Shown: positions 38,294 to 49,054 of the stretch, piece by piece
Layout of the letters: the number at the start of each line of letters is the position of its first letter
How positions within the stretch are numbered: position 1 is the first letter of the stretch
From: Cytobacillus dafuensis
GTDB taxonomy: Bacteria; Bacillota; Bacilli; Bacillales; Cytobacillaceae
Length of the DNA stretch: 64,000 nt
Assembly (NCBI RefSeq): GCF_007995155.1
Contig: NZ_CP042593.1
Span: 2,088,001-2,152,000 of the forward strand
Direction of reading: 5' to 3'
Translations under genes and position numbers: made by a program
Notes under the pieces: generated by a model
Databases searched by the model: none
Seen by the model: only the letters and a program-made list of their open reading frames with translations
Told to the model about the DNA's origin: nothing

Positions 38294-41200
38294 ATGGAGG
38301 AAGCCCATGCAAAAAAAAAGCGATTCCAACTCTTGCTCCAACAGCTGCAGCTTACGGATGATACAATCGTGCAGCATTTACAGCAAGCTGAAATCGATAA
38401 AGTTGTGATTGAAAAGCGCGCTAAAAAGTGGCATTTCTTTTTCCGTTTTGATCATATTTTGCCATTTGATATATTTATTTTATTTACAAAAAGATTAGAA
38501 AAATCATTCTCTCATATAGCAAAAATTGCTTTTACGATTGAAGTGAGGAATCAACAATTCAATGATCAATTAATTCTAGGGTATTGGCAGAATTGTATTC
38601 AGGAAATGGAAGGAATGGCACCACCGCTTTTAAAATTGTTAAATGAGCAATTTCCTACAGTACAAGGAAACAAGCTTCTTATAAATGTAAGAAATGATAC
38701 AGAAGGTCTGTCTATTAAGAGAAAATATGCAGGAATTATTTCGAGTGTTTTTGAGACATATGGTTTTCCTTCTTTAGTGATTGATACTGAAATTTCTGCA
38801 GAAGCATCAAATGAAGAGTATAAGAGATTCTTAGAAGCGAAACAAAAGGAGGATCAAGAACGCGGTCTTCAAGCATTGATAGACATGCAAAAGAAAGAAG
38901 CAGAGGCTACTTCTGGTGATGCTGCAACTCCTCAAGGTCCTCTTATGATCGGATTAACAATTAAAGATGATGCTGATTACAGAAAGCTGATTGATATCGT
39001 TGATGAAGAACGACGACTCGCCATTGAAGGATATGTATTCTCAGCTGAAACAAAAGAGCTTCGTAGCGGTAGAACACTTTTAACCTTTAAGATAACGGAT
39101 TACACAAGCTCAATTCTTGTCAAAATGTTTTCTCGTGATAAAGAAGATGCGGCATTGTTTCAACTAGTTAAAAAAGGAATGTGGCTTAAAGTACGAGGCA
39201 GCATTCAAAATGACACATTTGTCCGTGATCTCGTTATGATCGGAAATGATATTAACGAGATTAAACCAGACACAAGAAAAGATACTGCACCAGAGGATGA
39301 AAAAAGAGTAGAACTTCATCTTCACACTCCGATGAGCCAGATGGATGCAGTTACATCTGTTAGCACTCTTATAGGGCAGGCAAAGAAATGGGGACATAAG
39401 GCAATAGCTGTTACTGACCACGCAAATGTACAGTCCTTTCCTGAAGCATTTAGTGCAGGAAAGAAGAATGATATAAAAATATTATTCGGTGTTGAAGTAA
39501 ACTTAGTAGATGATGGTGTTCCAATCGCATACAACAGTTCTCATCGAAAGTTAACAGATGACACATATGTCGTGTTTGACGTGGAGACGACAGGTTTATC
39601 TGCTGTCTATGATACGATCATTGAGCTTGCAGCAGTAAAAATACAAAACGGAGAGATCATTGATCGTTTTGAATCATTTGCTAACCCACACCATCCTCTT
39701 TCTGCAACAACAATAAACTTGACCGGAATTACGGATGATCTTGTGGAAAATGCTCCAGAGGTAGATGAAGTTTTACAAAAGTTTTATAACTGGACGAATG
39801 ATGCAATCCTCGTTGCTCATAACGCTTCTTTTGATATGGGTTTCTTAAATGTTGGCTACAAAAAAATCGGCCTAGGGAAGGCAGAAAATCCAGTTATTGA
39901 TACATTAGAGCTCGCTAGATTTCTATACCCAGACATGAAAAATCATCGATTAAATACACTAGCGAAGAAATTTGATGTTGAACTTACACAGCATCATAGA
40001 GCCATATATGACGCTGAAGCAACAGGCTATCTTTTACTAAAAATGCTAAAGGATGCAGCAGAGAAAGAAATTGAATTTCACGATCAATTCAATGATCATA
40101 TGGGAGAAGGAAATGCTTATCAAAGGGCAAGGCCATCACATTGCACTTTACTTGCTCAAACTGAAGTCGGCTTAAAAAATCTTTTTAAGCTTGTGTCCAT
40201 ATCCCATCTCAATTATTTTTATCGAGTCCCGCGGATACCTAGATCACTGCTTCAGAAGCACCGTGAAGGAATTCTAGTTGGTTCAAGCTGTGATAAAGGG
40301 GAAGTTTTTGAGGGAATGATGCAAAAGTCTCCAGAAGAAGTTGAAGAAATTGCAACATTTTATGACTATTTAGAGGTTCATCCTAAAGAGGTTTATGCCC
40401 ATTTAATTGAACTTGAACTAATAAAAAATGAGAAGGCACTTGAGGATATCATTAGTAATATTGTAAAACTTGGTGAAAAGCTGGAACTGCCAGTTGCTGC
40501 GACTGGAAATGTTCATTATTTAGATCCTAATGATAAAATTTACCGGCAAATTCTTATAAGTTCTCAAGGTGGAGCGAACCCTTTAAATCGCCACCGGCTT
40601 CCAGATGTTCATTTCCGTACGACGAATGAAATGCTCGAATTATTTTCATTCCTAGGAAAAGAAAAGGCAAAACAAATTGTTGTAGAGAATACGAATAAAA
40701 TTGCTGACATGATAGATGTCATTAAGCCAATTAAAGACGATCTCTACACGCCGAAAATTGAAGGCGCAGATGATGAAATGCGCAATATGAGCTACTCAAT
40801 GGCAAGACATATATACGGAGATAACTTGCCAGAAATTGTTGAAGCTCGTCTGGAAAAAGAACTTAAAAGTATCATCGGTCATGGATTTGCCGTTATTTAT
40901 CTTATATCTCATAAACTCGTAAAAAAATCATTAGATGATGGATATCTTGTAGGTTCTCGTGGCTCAGTAGGTTCGTCCTTAGTTGCAACCATGACGGAAA
41001 TTACAGAAGTGAACCCGCTACCTCCGCATTATGTTTGTCCAGATTGCAAGCATTCTGAATTCTTTAATGATGGCTCAGTGGGCTCGGGTTTTGACCTCCC
41101 TGACAAGGATTGTCCTCAATGTGGAGCTAAATATAAAAAAGACGGACAGGATATTCCCTTTGAGACATTTTTGGGATTTAAGGGAGATAAAGTGCCGGAT

Positions 41201-42613
41201 ATTGACTTAAACTTTTCTGGTGAATATCAGCCGCGTGCCCATAATTATACGAAGGTGTTATTCGGAGAAGATTATGTATACCGTGCAGGTACAATCGGTA
41301 CTGTCGCTGATAAAACAGCATTCGGTTATGTGAAAGCCTATCAACAAGATAATAATCTTCAATTAAGAGGTGCCGAAGTGGAGCGGCTTGCCTCTGGTTG
41401 TACTGGTGTTAAAAGAACAACAGGACAGCATCCTGGTGGAATTATCGTTGTGCCTGATTATATGGATATTTATGATTTCTCACCAATTCAATTTCCAGCA
41501 GACGATAAAAATTCAGAATGGAAAACAACCCATTTTGATTTCCATTCCATCCATGATAACCTATTAAAGCTCGATATTCTTGGACACGATGATCCAACTG
41601 TTATACGTATGCTTCAAGATCTAAGTGGGATTGATCCAAAAACAATACCTACAGATGATCCGGAAGTAATGAAAATATTTAGCGGTACAGAATCTCTTGG
41701 TGTATCAGAAGAGCAGATAATGTGTAAAACCGGAACACTTGGTATTCCAGAGTTTGGAACAAGATTTGTAAGGCAAATGTTAGAGGATACAAAGCCTACA
41801 ACCTTTTCAGAACTCGTTCAAATATCAGGTTTGTCCCACGGTACAGATGTATGGCTTGGTAATGCTCAAGAGCTCATTCACAATAAGATATGTACATTAA
41901 GTGAAGTAATCGGTTGTCGTGATGATATAATGGTCTATTTAATCTACCAAGGGCTTGAACCTGCATTCGCTTTTAAAATTATGGAATCAGTCCGTAAAGG
42001 TAAAGGTTTAACAGACGAAATGGAAGAAGAAATGAGAAAAAATAAGGTTCCTGAATGGTATATTGATTCTTGTAAAAAAATCAAATATATGTTCCCAAAA
42101 GCGCATGCTTCTGCATATGTGTTGATGGCAGTGAGGATAGCATACTTTAAAGTTCATCATCCTCTCTTGTATTACGCAGCATATTTCTCTGTTCGCGCTG
42201 AGGATTTCGATATTGGTGCAATGGTTAAAGGGTCTCAATCCATTCGATCAGTGATTGAAGAAATAAATGCAAAGGGTTTAGATGCTTCAACAAAGGAAAA
42301 AAATCTTTTAACCGTGATGGAGCTTGCACTTGAAATGACAGAACGTGGATTTAGCTTTAAGAAGGTAGATTTATATCGCTCAAGCGCCAATGAGTTTATC
42401 ATTGATGGAAAAACACTTATTCCTCCTTTTAATTCAATTCCTGGTCTTGGAACGAACGCTGCTTTTAACATAGTTAAAGCTAGGGAGGAAGGAGAGTTCT
42501 TGTCTAAAGAAGATCTTCAGCAGAGAGGAAGATTATCTAAGACAATCATTGAGTATTTGGATAATCATGGATGTTTAGAATCACTTCCTGAACAAAACCA
42601 GCTTTCTCTTTTT
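38294..42613 (+). CDS. polC: DNA polymerase III alpha subunit, Gram-positive PolC
   Basis: The 1440-residue replicative polymerase with built-in proofreading (the coding frame closes at 42616). Order: N-terminal domain (1-225), OB fold (about 230-325), PHP domain ([13 protein letters not shown] near 340), exonuclease with DVETTG near 430 inserted in PHP, polymerase with the catalytic Asp pair in [11 protein letters not shown] near 980, a Zn module CPDC..CPQC just before, then beta-binding and C-terminal QLSLF, the clamp-binding motif. ATG 38294 with GGGAGAGAG is chosen; an in-frame ATG at 38279 overlaps that site. Confidence 0.98.
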
Positions 42614-42666
42614 TAATCTAATCTATTCTATTCAATCTGATAACCATGTATTGGAAGCTTTTCCAT

Positions 42667-42695
42667 TTGCATTAAAAATATGGTTATGGTATAGT
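42667..42695 (+). promoter_or_regulatory. Sigma-A promoter for the rimP-nusA operon
   Basis: TTGCAT at 42667-42672, a 17-base spacer and TATAGT at 42690-42695, plus an extended -10 TG at 42687-42688. Transcription would begin near 42702, leaving a ~140-base leader that contains a hairpin. Confidence 0.7.
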
Positions 42696-42729
42696 TTTAG
42701 TGGAAATACTAACGATAACTCTCGAAAAG

Positions 42730-42753
42730 AAGAGTGGGGCAACCCACTCTTTC
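42730..42753 (+). terminator. Leader hairpin, candidate NusA-dependent attenuator
   Basis: AAGAGTGGG (42730-42738) and CCCACTCTT (42743-42751) form a perfect 9-bp stem with a GCAA tetraloop, followed by only a short interrupted T-tract (TTTCGTGTT). Because it lies about 30 bases after the predicted transcription start, it is a leader element, not the polC terminator alone. NusA-dependent attenuation of the nusA operon is known in B. subtilis; weak U-tracts are typical of such terminators. Confidence 0.6.
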
Positions 42754-42843
42754 GTGTTGTGTACGCTAAATTTTCAGTCATACTATTAGTTTACAATTTT
42801 ACCGTCTAATCGAACTTAAGTAGGAAGCTAAAGGAGGGATATT

Positions 42844-43314
42844 ATGAGCAAAGTGACTGAAACAGTAGAAAAATTAGTCACTCCAATTTTAGATGAGCTT
42901 AAATTAGAATTAGTTGACATTGAATATGTAAAGGAAGGAAAAGATTGGTTTCTTCGCGTATTCATCGATAAGGAAACAGGTGTTGATATAGAGGAGTGTG
43001 GGCAAGTCAGTGAGAAATTAAGTGACAAGCTTGATGAGATTGATCCTATTCCTTACAATTATTTCTTGGAAGTTTCATCGCCTGGTGCTGAACGCCCTCT
43101 AAAAAATGGTAAGGATTTTGAAAAGGCATTAGGTAAAAATGTTTTTATTAAAACATATGAACCAATTGATGGTGTTAAAACCTTTGAAGGAATATTATCA
43201 AAGTTTGATGGCCAAACTGCCACAGTTGAAATCAAAATTAAAACGAGGAAAAAAAGTATTGACATTCCTTATGAAAAAGTGGCCAATGCACGTTTAGCAG
43301 TGGTTTTTTCTTAA
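42844..43314 (+). CDS. rimP: Ribosome maturation factor RimP
   Basis: A 156-residue factor needed for 30S assembly. The N-terminal domain includes [20 protein letters not shown] and [19 protein letters not shown], then [13 protein letters not shown], the family hallmark, and an SH3-like C-terminal domain. AAAGGAGGG precedes the ATG. It is the first gene of the nusA-infB operon (ylxS in B. subtilis). Confidence 0.98.
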   Translation: MSKVTETVEKLVTPILDELKLELVDIEYVKEGKDWFLRVFIDKETGVDIEECGQVSEKLSDKLDEIDPIPYNYFLEVSSPGAERPLKNGKDFEKALGKNVFIKTYEPIDGVKTFEGILSKFDGQTATVEIKIKTRKKSIDIPYEKVANARLAVVFS

Positions 43315-43385
43315 ATTTAAGTAATTAGTATTTTATAAAGATAATGGCGCTTTGCGCTTTTCTATTAAAGGGGGATTAGTATCTC

Positions 43386-44516
43386 ATGAGCAGCGAATTG
43401 TTGGATGCTCTAGTTTTGTTGGAAAAAGAAAAAGGTATATCACGTGATGTCATCATTGATGCGATAGAGGCAGCGTTAGTGTCGGCATACCGTAGAAATT
43501 TTAACCAAGCTCAAAATGTTCGCATTGATTTGAATCTTGGAAACGGTACAATGAGAGTTTTTGCACGAAAAGAAGTGGTGGATGAAGTATTTGATCCTAG
43601 ATTGGAAATTTCAGTTGAAGATGCACAAAGAATTAATCCGAACTACCAAATTGAAGACATTGTGGAATTAGAAGTTACACCTAAAGATTTTGGACGTATT
43701 GCAGCACAAACTGCAAAACAGGTCGTAACACAACGTGTCCGAGAAGCGGAAAGAGGAATTATTTATTCTGAATTTATCGACCGTGAAGAAGATATCATGA
43801 CAGGGATTGTACAGCGTCAGGATTCCAAGTTCATTTATGTCAGTCTTGGAAAGATTGAAGCCATTCTTCCTGCTAATGAACAAATGCCGAACGAGCAGTA
43901 TAAACCTCATGACAGGATAAAAGTTTTTATTACAAAAGTTGAGAAAACAACAAAAGGACCACAAATTTTTGTTTCAAGAACTCATCCAGGGCTACTAAAA
44001 AGATTATTTGAAATCGAAGTTCCAGAAATATACGATGGGACTGTAGAGATTAAATCGGTTGCTCGTGAAGCGGGAGATCGTTCGAAAATTTCCGTTCATT
44101 CTGATAATGAAGAAGTCGATCCAGTAGGTTCATGTGTTGGACCTAAGGGAACTCGTGTTCAAGCGGTCGTGAATGAATTGAAAGGTGAAAAGATCGATAT
44201 TGTAAAATGGTCTTCAGATCCAATTATTTTCGTTGCCAATGCATTAAGCCCCTCTAAAGTTCTTGATGTCATTGTGAATGAAAATGATAAAGCTACTACA
44301 GTAGTTGTTCCAGATTATCAGCTTTCATTGGCAATCGGAAAGCGTGGGCAAAACGCAAGATTAGCAGCTAAATTGACTGGTTGGAAAATTGACATAAAAT
44401 CGGAGTCAGAAGCTCGTGAAATAGGAATGTATCCACGAGAGGAAACTTTGTTGAATTTTGAAAATAATGAGTTAGAAGATGAAGATCAACTTGATTTGCA
44501 AGATGATATGGATTAA
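43386..44516 (+). CDS. nusA: Transcription termination/antitermination factor NusA
   Basis: A 376-residue NusA of Gram-positive type: N-terminal RNA-polymerase-binding domain (1-125, LEKEKGISRDVIIDAIEAAL), S1 domain (about 135-200), KH1 (CVGPKGTRVQAVVNELKGEK) and KH2 (SLAIGKRGQNARLAAKLTGW), ending in an acidic tail (NNELEDEDQLDLQDDMD). No AR repeats, as expected. A small GCGC-TTT-GCGC hairpin followed by TTTTC lies in the 71-base gap after rimP (about 43349-43362). Confidence 0.98.
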   Translation: MSSELLDALVLLEKEKGISRDVIIDAIEAALVSAYRRNFNQAQNVRIDLNLGNGTMRVFARKEVVDEVFDPRLEISVEDAQRINPNYQIEDIVELEVTPKDFGRIAAQTAKQVVTQRVREAERGIIYSEFIDREEDIMTGIVQRQDSKFIYVSLGKIEAILPANEQMPNEQYKPHDRIKVFITKVEKTTKGPQIFVSRTHPGLLKRLFEIEVPEIYDGTVEIKSVAREAGDRSKISVHSDNEEVDPVGSCVGPKGTRVQAVVNELKGEKIDIVKWSSDPIIFVANALSPSKVLDVIVNENDKATTVVVPDYQLSLAIGKRGQNARLAAKLTGWKIDIKSESEAREIGMYPREETLLNFENNELEDEDQLDLQDDMD

Positions 44517-44531
44517 TAGAGGTGAATGATC

Positions 44532-44816
44532 GTGAACAATCGTAAAAAAGTTCCCATGCGTAAATGTGTCGCAACCGGTGAAATGAGACCGAAAAAAGAA
44601 CTCGTTCGCATCGTTCGCTCTAAGGAAGGTGAAGTGTCGGTTGACCTAACAGGAAAAAAATCTGGTCGTGGCGCATACCTTTCTAAGGAAAAGGAAGCAG
44701 TAGTGCTAGCAAAAAAGAAAAATGTTTTAGCCAACCATTTAGATGTTTCAATAGATGATTCTATTTATGAAGAGCTCATTGAGCTCATAGAGAAGGAGAA
44801 ACGACAATCCAAATGA
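44532..44816 (+). CDS. rnpM: RNase P modulator RnpM (YlxR)
   Basis: A 94-residue YlxR-family RNA-binding protein; in B. subtilis it has been reported to modulate RNase [21 protein letters not shown] and [13 protein letters not shown] are the conserved motifs. GAGGTG lies 7 bases before GTG 44532; ATG 44526 is too close to it. It overlaps the next gene by 4 bases. Confidence 0.94.
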   Translation: MNNRKKVPMRKCVATGEMRPKKELVRIVRSKEGEVSVDLTGKKSGRGAYLSKEKEAVVLAKKKNVLANHLDVSIDDSIYEELIELIEKEKRQSK

Positions 44817-45115
44817 ACGAAAATCAATGGATGTCATTGCTTGGCTTAGCGAATCGGGCACGAAAAATTACTTCGGGTGAAGAGCTAACTATCAAAGAAA
44901 TAAGAAACGGTAAAGCGAAGCTCATATTGTTATCAGCGGACGCTTCTGTTAACACGACAAAAAAAGTGACAGATAAATGTAAATCCTATGAAGTTCCATA
45001 TAAGCTTGTTGAAAATCGAGAATTGCTTGGTCATGCTATAGGAAAAGATGCTCGGGTTGTTGTGGCTGTTTTAGATGATGGATTTGCAAAAAAACTGAAG
45101 TCGTTGCTCGATTAA
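44813..45115 (+). CDS. ylxQ: L7Ae-family ribosomal protein YlxQ
   Basis: A 100-residue L7Ae/L30e-fold protein, a probable kink-turn RNA binder. [20 protein letters not shown] and [20 protein letters not shown] are family-typical. In B. subtilis the gene has the same place between ylxR and infB; ribosome association is inferred. It overlaps rnpM by ATGA. Confidence 0.93.
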   Translation: MNENQWMSLLGLANRARKITSGEELTIKEIRNGKAKLILLSADASVNTTKKVTDKCKSYEVPYKLVENRELLGHAIGKDARVVVAVLDDGFAKKLKSLLD

Positions 45116-45134
45116 TTCCAGCGGGGGTGAAAGT

Positions 45135-47369
45135 ATGAGTAAAATACGCGTTTACGAATATGCAAAGAAACATAATGTATCAAGTAAAGACGTTATTATA
45201 AAATTAAAAGACATGAATATAGAGGTTTCCAATCACATGACAACAATAGAACCATCGGCCATACAAAAATTAGACAGTCTTTATGGGAAGAAAGATGAAA
45301 AGCAGCCTCAAAAGCAAAATAATCAGCCTGCTCAGAACCAACAAAATTCGAAACAAGCTCAAATGAAACCAAAAGCCCATTCATCTTCTGATAATGAGGA
45401 TTCTGTCATTGCTAATAAAAAAATGAATAAACCTACTCTCAAACCAGGTGAAGGTAAAAAACAAAATCAAGAAAGCCAACAGAAAGAAAACAAGGCTTTT
45501 AACAAAAATAAAAATAAAAATAATAACAATAATAATAACAATAAGAACAAAAATAATAATAAAGGGAGAGTCCAGCAAACTCAAGCTGCACAAGCTCCTA
45601 AAAAAGTAAAAGAACTGCCAGAAAAAATTACTTTCAGCGAATCTTTAACAGTTGCTGAGCTTGCAAAGAAGCTTTACCGTGAACCTTCAGAGATTATTAA
45701 AAAGCTATTTATGCTTGGAGTCATGGCAACGATTAATCAGGAACTTGATAAAGATGCAATTGAATTAATTGCTACTGATTATGGTGTTGAAGTTGAAGAA
45801 GAAGTTCATATCGATGTAACTGATTTAGAAGTATATTTCACTGAAGACAATAATGCGGAATTAGTGGAACGCCCTGCTGTAGTTACGATAATGGGTCACG
45901 TTGACCATGGAAAAACAACAACATTGGATTCTATCCGCAATACAAAGGTAACAGCTGGAGAAGCAGGCGGAATTACACAGCACATCGGCGCTTATCAAGT
46001 AGATGTAAATGGTAAGAAAATCACATTTTTAGATACTCCAGGACATGCTGCGTTTACAACAATGCGTGCGCGTGGTGCACAAGTTACAGATATTACAATC
46101 TTGGTAGTTGCAGCTGATGACGGTGTAATGCCGCAAACAGTAGAGGCGATTAATCATGCAAAAGCAGCAGAAGTACCAATCATTGTCGCTGTTAATAAAA
46201 TGGATAAAGAAGCTGCAAATCCTGACCGTGTTATGCAAGAATTAACTGAATACGGTTTAGTCCCAGAGGCTTGGGGCGGGGATACAATATTTGTTCCAAT
46301 TGCTGCACTAAAGGGAGAGGGCATTGACAATCTACTTGAAATGATCCTTCTAGTTAGTGAAGTAGAGGAATATAAAGCAAACTCTAATCGAAATGCTGTA
46401 GGTACGGTAATCGAAGCACAGTTAGATAAGGGCCGTGGTTCGGTAGCTACATTACTTGTTCAAAACGGTACATTAAAAGTAGGCGACCCAATTGTTGTTG
46501 GGAACACTTATGGACGTGTACGTGCAATGGTTAATGATCTCGGCCGCCGAGTTAAAGTAGCTGGGCCATCAACTCCAGTCGAAATTACTGGATTAAATGA
46601 TGTTCCTCAAGCGGGTGATCGTTTTGCTGTATTGTCTGATGAGAAAACAGCTCGTCAAATTGGAGAGGCTCGTGCCAAACAAGCATTGCAAGCACAACGC
46701 AGTGAAAAAACTCGTGTAAGCTTAGATAACTTGTTTGAACACATGAAACAAGGTGAAATGAAAGACCTAAATATTGTTGTGAAGGCAGATGTTCAAGGAT
46801 CTGCAGAAGCACTAACAACAGCATTGCAAAAAATTGATGTTGAAGGTGTAAATGTACGAATTCTTCATACTGGAGCTGGAGCAATTAATGAATCCGATAT
46901 AACGCTTGCATCTGCATTTAATGCAATTGTCATTGGATTTAATGTACGCCCAGATAATAATGCTAAGCGAGCGGCAGAAGCGGAAGGCGTTGAAATTCGT
47001 CTTCATAGAATCATTTATAAAGTTATTGAAGAAATAGAATTAGCGATGAAAGGAATGCTTGATCCAGAATTTGAAGAAAAAATTATTGGTCAGGCAGAGG
47101 TTCGTCAAACATTTAAAGTATCTAAAGTTGGAACAATTGCTGGTTCATATGTGACGGATGGAAAAATCACACGTGATAGTGGAATCCGTCTAATCCGTGA
47201 TGGAATTGTAATCTTTGAAGGAGAAATTGATGCATTGAAACGCTTCAAAGATGATGCAAAAGAAGTGAGTCAAGGATATGAATGTGGTGTCACAATTAAA
47301 AACTTCAATGACGTTAAAGAAGGAGACGTTATTGAAGCATATATTATGCAAGAAATTGAACGCAAATGA
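45135..47369 (+). CDS. infB: Translation initiation factor IF-2
   Basis: A 744-residue GTPase that brings initiator tRNA to the 30S subunit. An N-terminal helical region (1-55) is followed by a low-complexity Gln/Asn/Lys linker (55-155) with an almost pure Asn/Lys run near 125-142, a second N domain (165-220), the G domain (GHVDHGKTT about 253-261, [14 protein letters not shown]), then domains II-IV with C-terminal fMet-tRNA binding. The extra length over B. subtilis comes from the linker. Confidence 0.98.
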   Translation: MSKIRVYEYAKKHNVSSKDVIIKLKDMNIEVSNHMTTIEPSAIQKLDSLYGKKDEKQPQKQNNQPAQNQQNSKQAQMKPKAHSSSDNEDSVIANKKMNKPTLKPGEGKKQNQESQQKENKAFNKNKNKNNNNNNNNKNKNNNKGRVQQTQAAQAPKKVKELPEKITFSESLTVAELAKKLYREPSEIIKKLFMLGVMATINQELDKDAIELIATDYGVEVEEEVHIDVTDLEVYFTEDNNAELVERPAVVTIMGHVDHGKTTTLDSIRNTKVTAGEAGGITQHIGAYQVDVNGKKITFLDTPGHAAFTTMRARGAQVTDITILVVAADDGVMPQTVEAINHAKAAEVPIIVAVNKMDKEAANPDRVMQELTEYGLVPEAWGGDTIFVPIAALKGEGIDNLLEMILLVSEVEEYKANSNRNAVGTVIEAQLDKGRGSVATLLVQNGTLKVGDPIVVGNTYGRVRAMVNDLGRRVKVAGPSTPVEITGLNDVPQAGDRFAVLSDEKTARQIGEARAKQALQAQRSEKTRVSLDNLFEHMKQGEMKDLNIVVKADVQGSAEALTTALQKIDVEGVNVRILHTGAGAINESDITLASAFNAIVIGFNVRPDNNAKRAAEAEGVEIRLHRIIYKVIEEIELAMKGMLDPEFEEKIIGQAEVRQTFKVSKVGTIAGSYVTDGKITRDSGIRLIRDGIVIFEGEIDALKRFKDDAKEVSQGYECGVTIKNFNDVKEGDVIEAYIMQEIERK

Positions 47370-47647
47370 TTATTGGCTTAGCAGCTTGTGAATGTATTAT
47401 TTATGACACAAATTCTTTAAAAGAAAAACGTGCTGTTTTGCAACGAATATTGTCTCGTTTGAAACAAAGATATAATGTATCTGTCGCTGAGGTGGATTTT
47501 CAAGATTTATGGCAGCGTACGAAGATAGCCATTATTGCTGTATCTGCCTCCAAAGTTTCAACAGAACATGAATTACAAAATGCCCTAAAATTAATTGATT
47601 CGTTTCCAGAAATAGAACGAACTATTACTGATATTGAGTGGCTTTAA
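47366..47647 (+). CDS. ylxP: DUF503 family protein YlxP
   Basis: A 93-residue DUF503 protein (YlxP), conserved between infB and rbf[21 protein letters not shown] and [20 protein letters not shown] are the family core. Function is unproven; a link to ribosome assembly is inferred from the neighbours. It overlaps infB by ATGA. Confidence 0.95.
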   Translation: MIIGLAACECIIYDTNSLKEKRAVLQRILSRLKQRYNVSVAEVDFQDLWQRTKIAIIAVSASKVSTEHELQNALKLIDSFPEIERTITDIEWL

Positions 47648-47664
47648 GAAAAGGGTGAATATAT

Positions 47665-48030
47665 ATGAGCCTACGAGCAAATAAAGTTGGGGAACAAATG
47701 AAGAAGGAACTTGGAGAAATTATCGGACGAAAAATTAAGGATCCACGTGTTGGATTTGTAACGGTAACGGATGTTCAAGTAACAGGTGATCTCCAGCAGG
47801 CAACAGTTTATATATCAGTTCTTGGCAATGAAGAACAAAGAGAAAATACGCTTAAAGGCCTTGCAAAAGCAAAGGGATTTATTCGTTCGGAGATTGGTCA
47901 GCGTATACGGTTACGGAAAACGCCAGAAATCTTCTTTGAATTTGATGAATCTATTGATTATGGCAATCGTATAGAATCTTTACTGCATCAAATCCAAGAT
48001 GATGAACGAACGAAAGATAAAGAAGATTAA
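47665..48030 (+). CDS. rbfA: Ribosome-binding factor A
   Basis: A 121-residue KH-like protein needed for 16S rRNA maturation and cold adaptation. [20 protein letters not shown] and [20 protein letters not shown] are the conserved start; the C-terminal [23 protein letters not shown] sequence is present. A perfect palindrome begins at the base after its stop codon. Confidence 0.98.
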   Translation: MSLRANKVGEQMKKELGEIIGRKIKDPRVGFVTVTDVQVTGDLQQATVYISVLGNEEQRENTLKGLAKAKGFIRSEIGQRIRLRKTPEIFFEFDESIDYGNRIESLLHQIQDDERTKDKED

Positions 48031-48076
48031 GTTCGAAAAAAATGGATAGACAATCGTCTATCCATTTTTTTCGAAC
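48031..48076 (+). terminator. Perfect 46-nt palindromic terminator between rbfA and truB
   Basis: Bases 48031-48051 are the exact reverse complement of 48056-48076, with a 4-base AATC loop. The right arm includes seven Ts followed by CGAAC, so it resembles a bidirectional intrinsic terminator with A-tract and T-tract inside the stem. It starts right after the rbfA stop, cutting the nusA-infB cluster from truB. Confidence 0.85.
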
Positions 48077-48102
48077 ATTTCTTCAGGCAGGAGGGAAATT
48101 TT

Positions 48103-49017
48103 TTGGAAGGAATATTACCCCTTTATAAACCCAAGGGAATGACTTCACATGATTGTGTTTTTAAACTTCGGAAAATCTTAAAGATGAAGAAAATTGGTCA
48201 CACAGGAACCTTAGATCCTGATGTCACAGGTGTATTGCCAATTTGTTTGGGAAGAGCGACAAAAATAGCGGAATACATTACAGATGCAGGAAAAGCTTAT
48301 GAAGGCGAAGTAACCATTGGTTATTCTACGTCTACAGAAGATTTTTCTGGTGAAATCATTGATAAAAAGGAAGTAAAACAGCCTATCTCAAGGGAAAAAA
48401 TCTTAGCTGTATTGGCCAAGCTAACAGGTGAAATCTCACAAACTCCACCAATGTATTCAGCTGTAAAAGTTAATGGGAAAAGACTTTATGAATACGCAAG
48501 ACAAGGAATAACGGTTGAAAGGCCAACAAGAAATGTCACGATTTATTCCATTGAACTTTTAGATGACCGTGATATTTTTGCTGGAGAAACCATTCAATTT
48601 CGCTTTAGAGTTGCTTGCAGTAAAGGGACATATATTCGAACATTAGCAGTCATGATCGGTGAAGAGCTTGGTTACCCAGCCCATATGTCGAATCTTGAGA
48701 GAATTCAATCTGCTGCATTCACATTACAAGATTGTTTGACATTTGAAGAAATCGAAAATAGGACAGGTCAAGGAACAATTTCTGAATCTATTCACCCTCT
48801 TGAAACTGCGCTCTCTCATTTGCCGAAATATACAATAAATGATACATTAGCAAAGAAAGTGAAAAACGGAGCCGTTTTACAAATCCCAGATTTTTTAATA
48901 AAAGTTAAAGGTCCCATTGTTCTCGAAACAGATTCTGGCTTGGCACTTGCCATATATGAACATCACCAGCAGAAGCCTGGTTTAATGAAGCCAGTTAAGG
49001 TTTTACGAAATGACTAG
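48103..49017 (+). CDS. truB: tRNA pseudouridine-55 synthase TruB
   Basis: A 304-residue enzyme making pseudouridine 55 in the T loop of tRNA. The catalytic Asp38 lies in HTGTLDPDVTG; GKAYEGEVTIGYSTSTEDFS, TPPMYSAVKVNGKRLYEYAR and RVACSKGTYIRTLA are further motifs. The start is TTG with GGAGGG upstream. It lies 26 bases beyond a strong terminator; no separate promoter is evident between them. Confidence 0.97.
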   Translation: MEGILPLYKPKGMTSHDCVFKLRKILKMKKIGHTGTLDPDVTGVLPICLGRATKIAEYITDAGKAYEGEVTIGYSTSTEDFSGEIIDKKEVKQPISREKILAVLAKLTGEISQTPPMYSAVKVNGKRLYEYARQGITVERPTRNVTIYSIELLDDRDIFAGETIQFRFRVACSKGTYIRTLAVMIGEELGYPAHMSNLERIQSAAFTLQDCLTFEEIENRTGQGTISESIHPLETALSHLPKYTINDTLAKKVKNGAVLQIPDFLIKVKGPIVLETDSGLALAIYEHHQQKPGLMKPVKVLRND

Positions 49018-49054
49018 TAGTATTTAGGTTCTGATAGAAAAAAGGTGAATCAGC

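Noticed and set aside
45505..45562. CRISPR or tandem-repeat array
   Set aside because: It is codon-level low complexity in infB, not spaced repeats; no CRISPR-like array occurs in the window.
49018..49054. FMN riboswitch before ribF
   Set aside because: Only 37 bases separate truB and ribF; no room for the aptamer.
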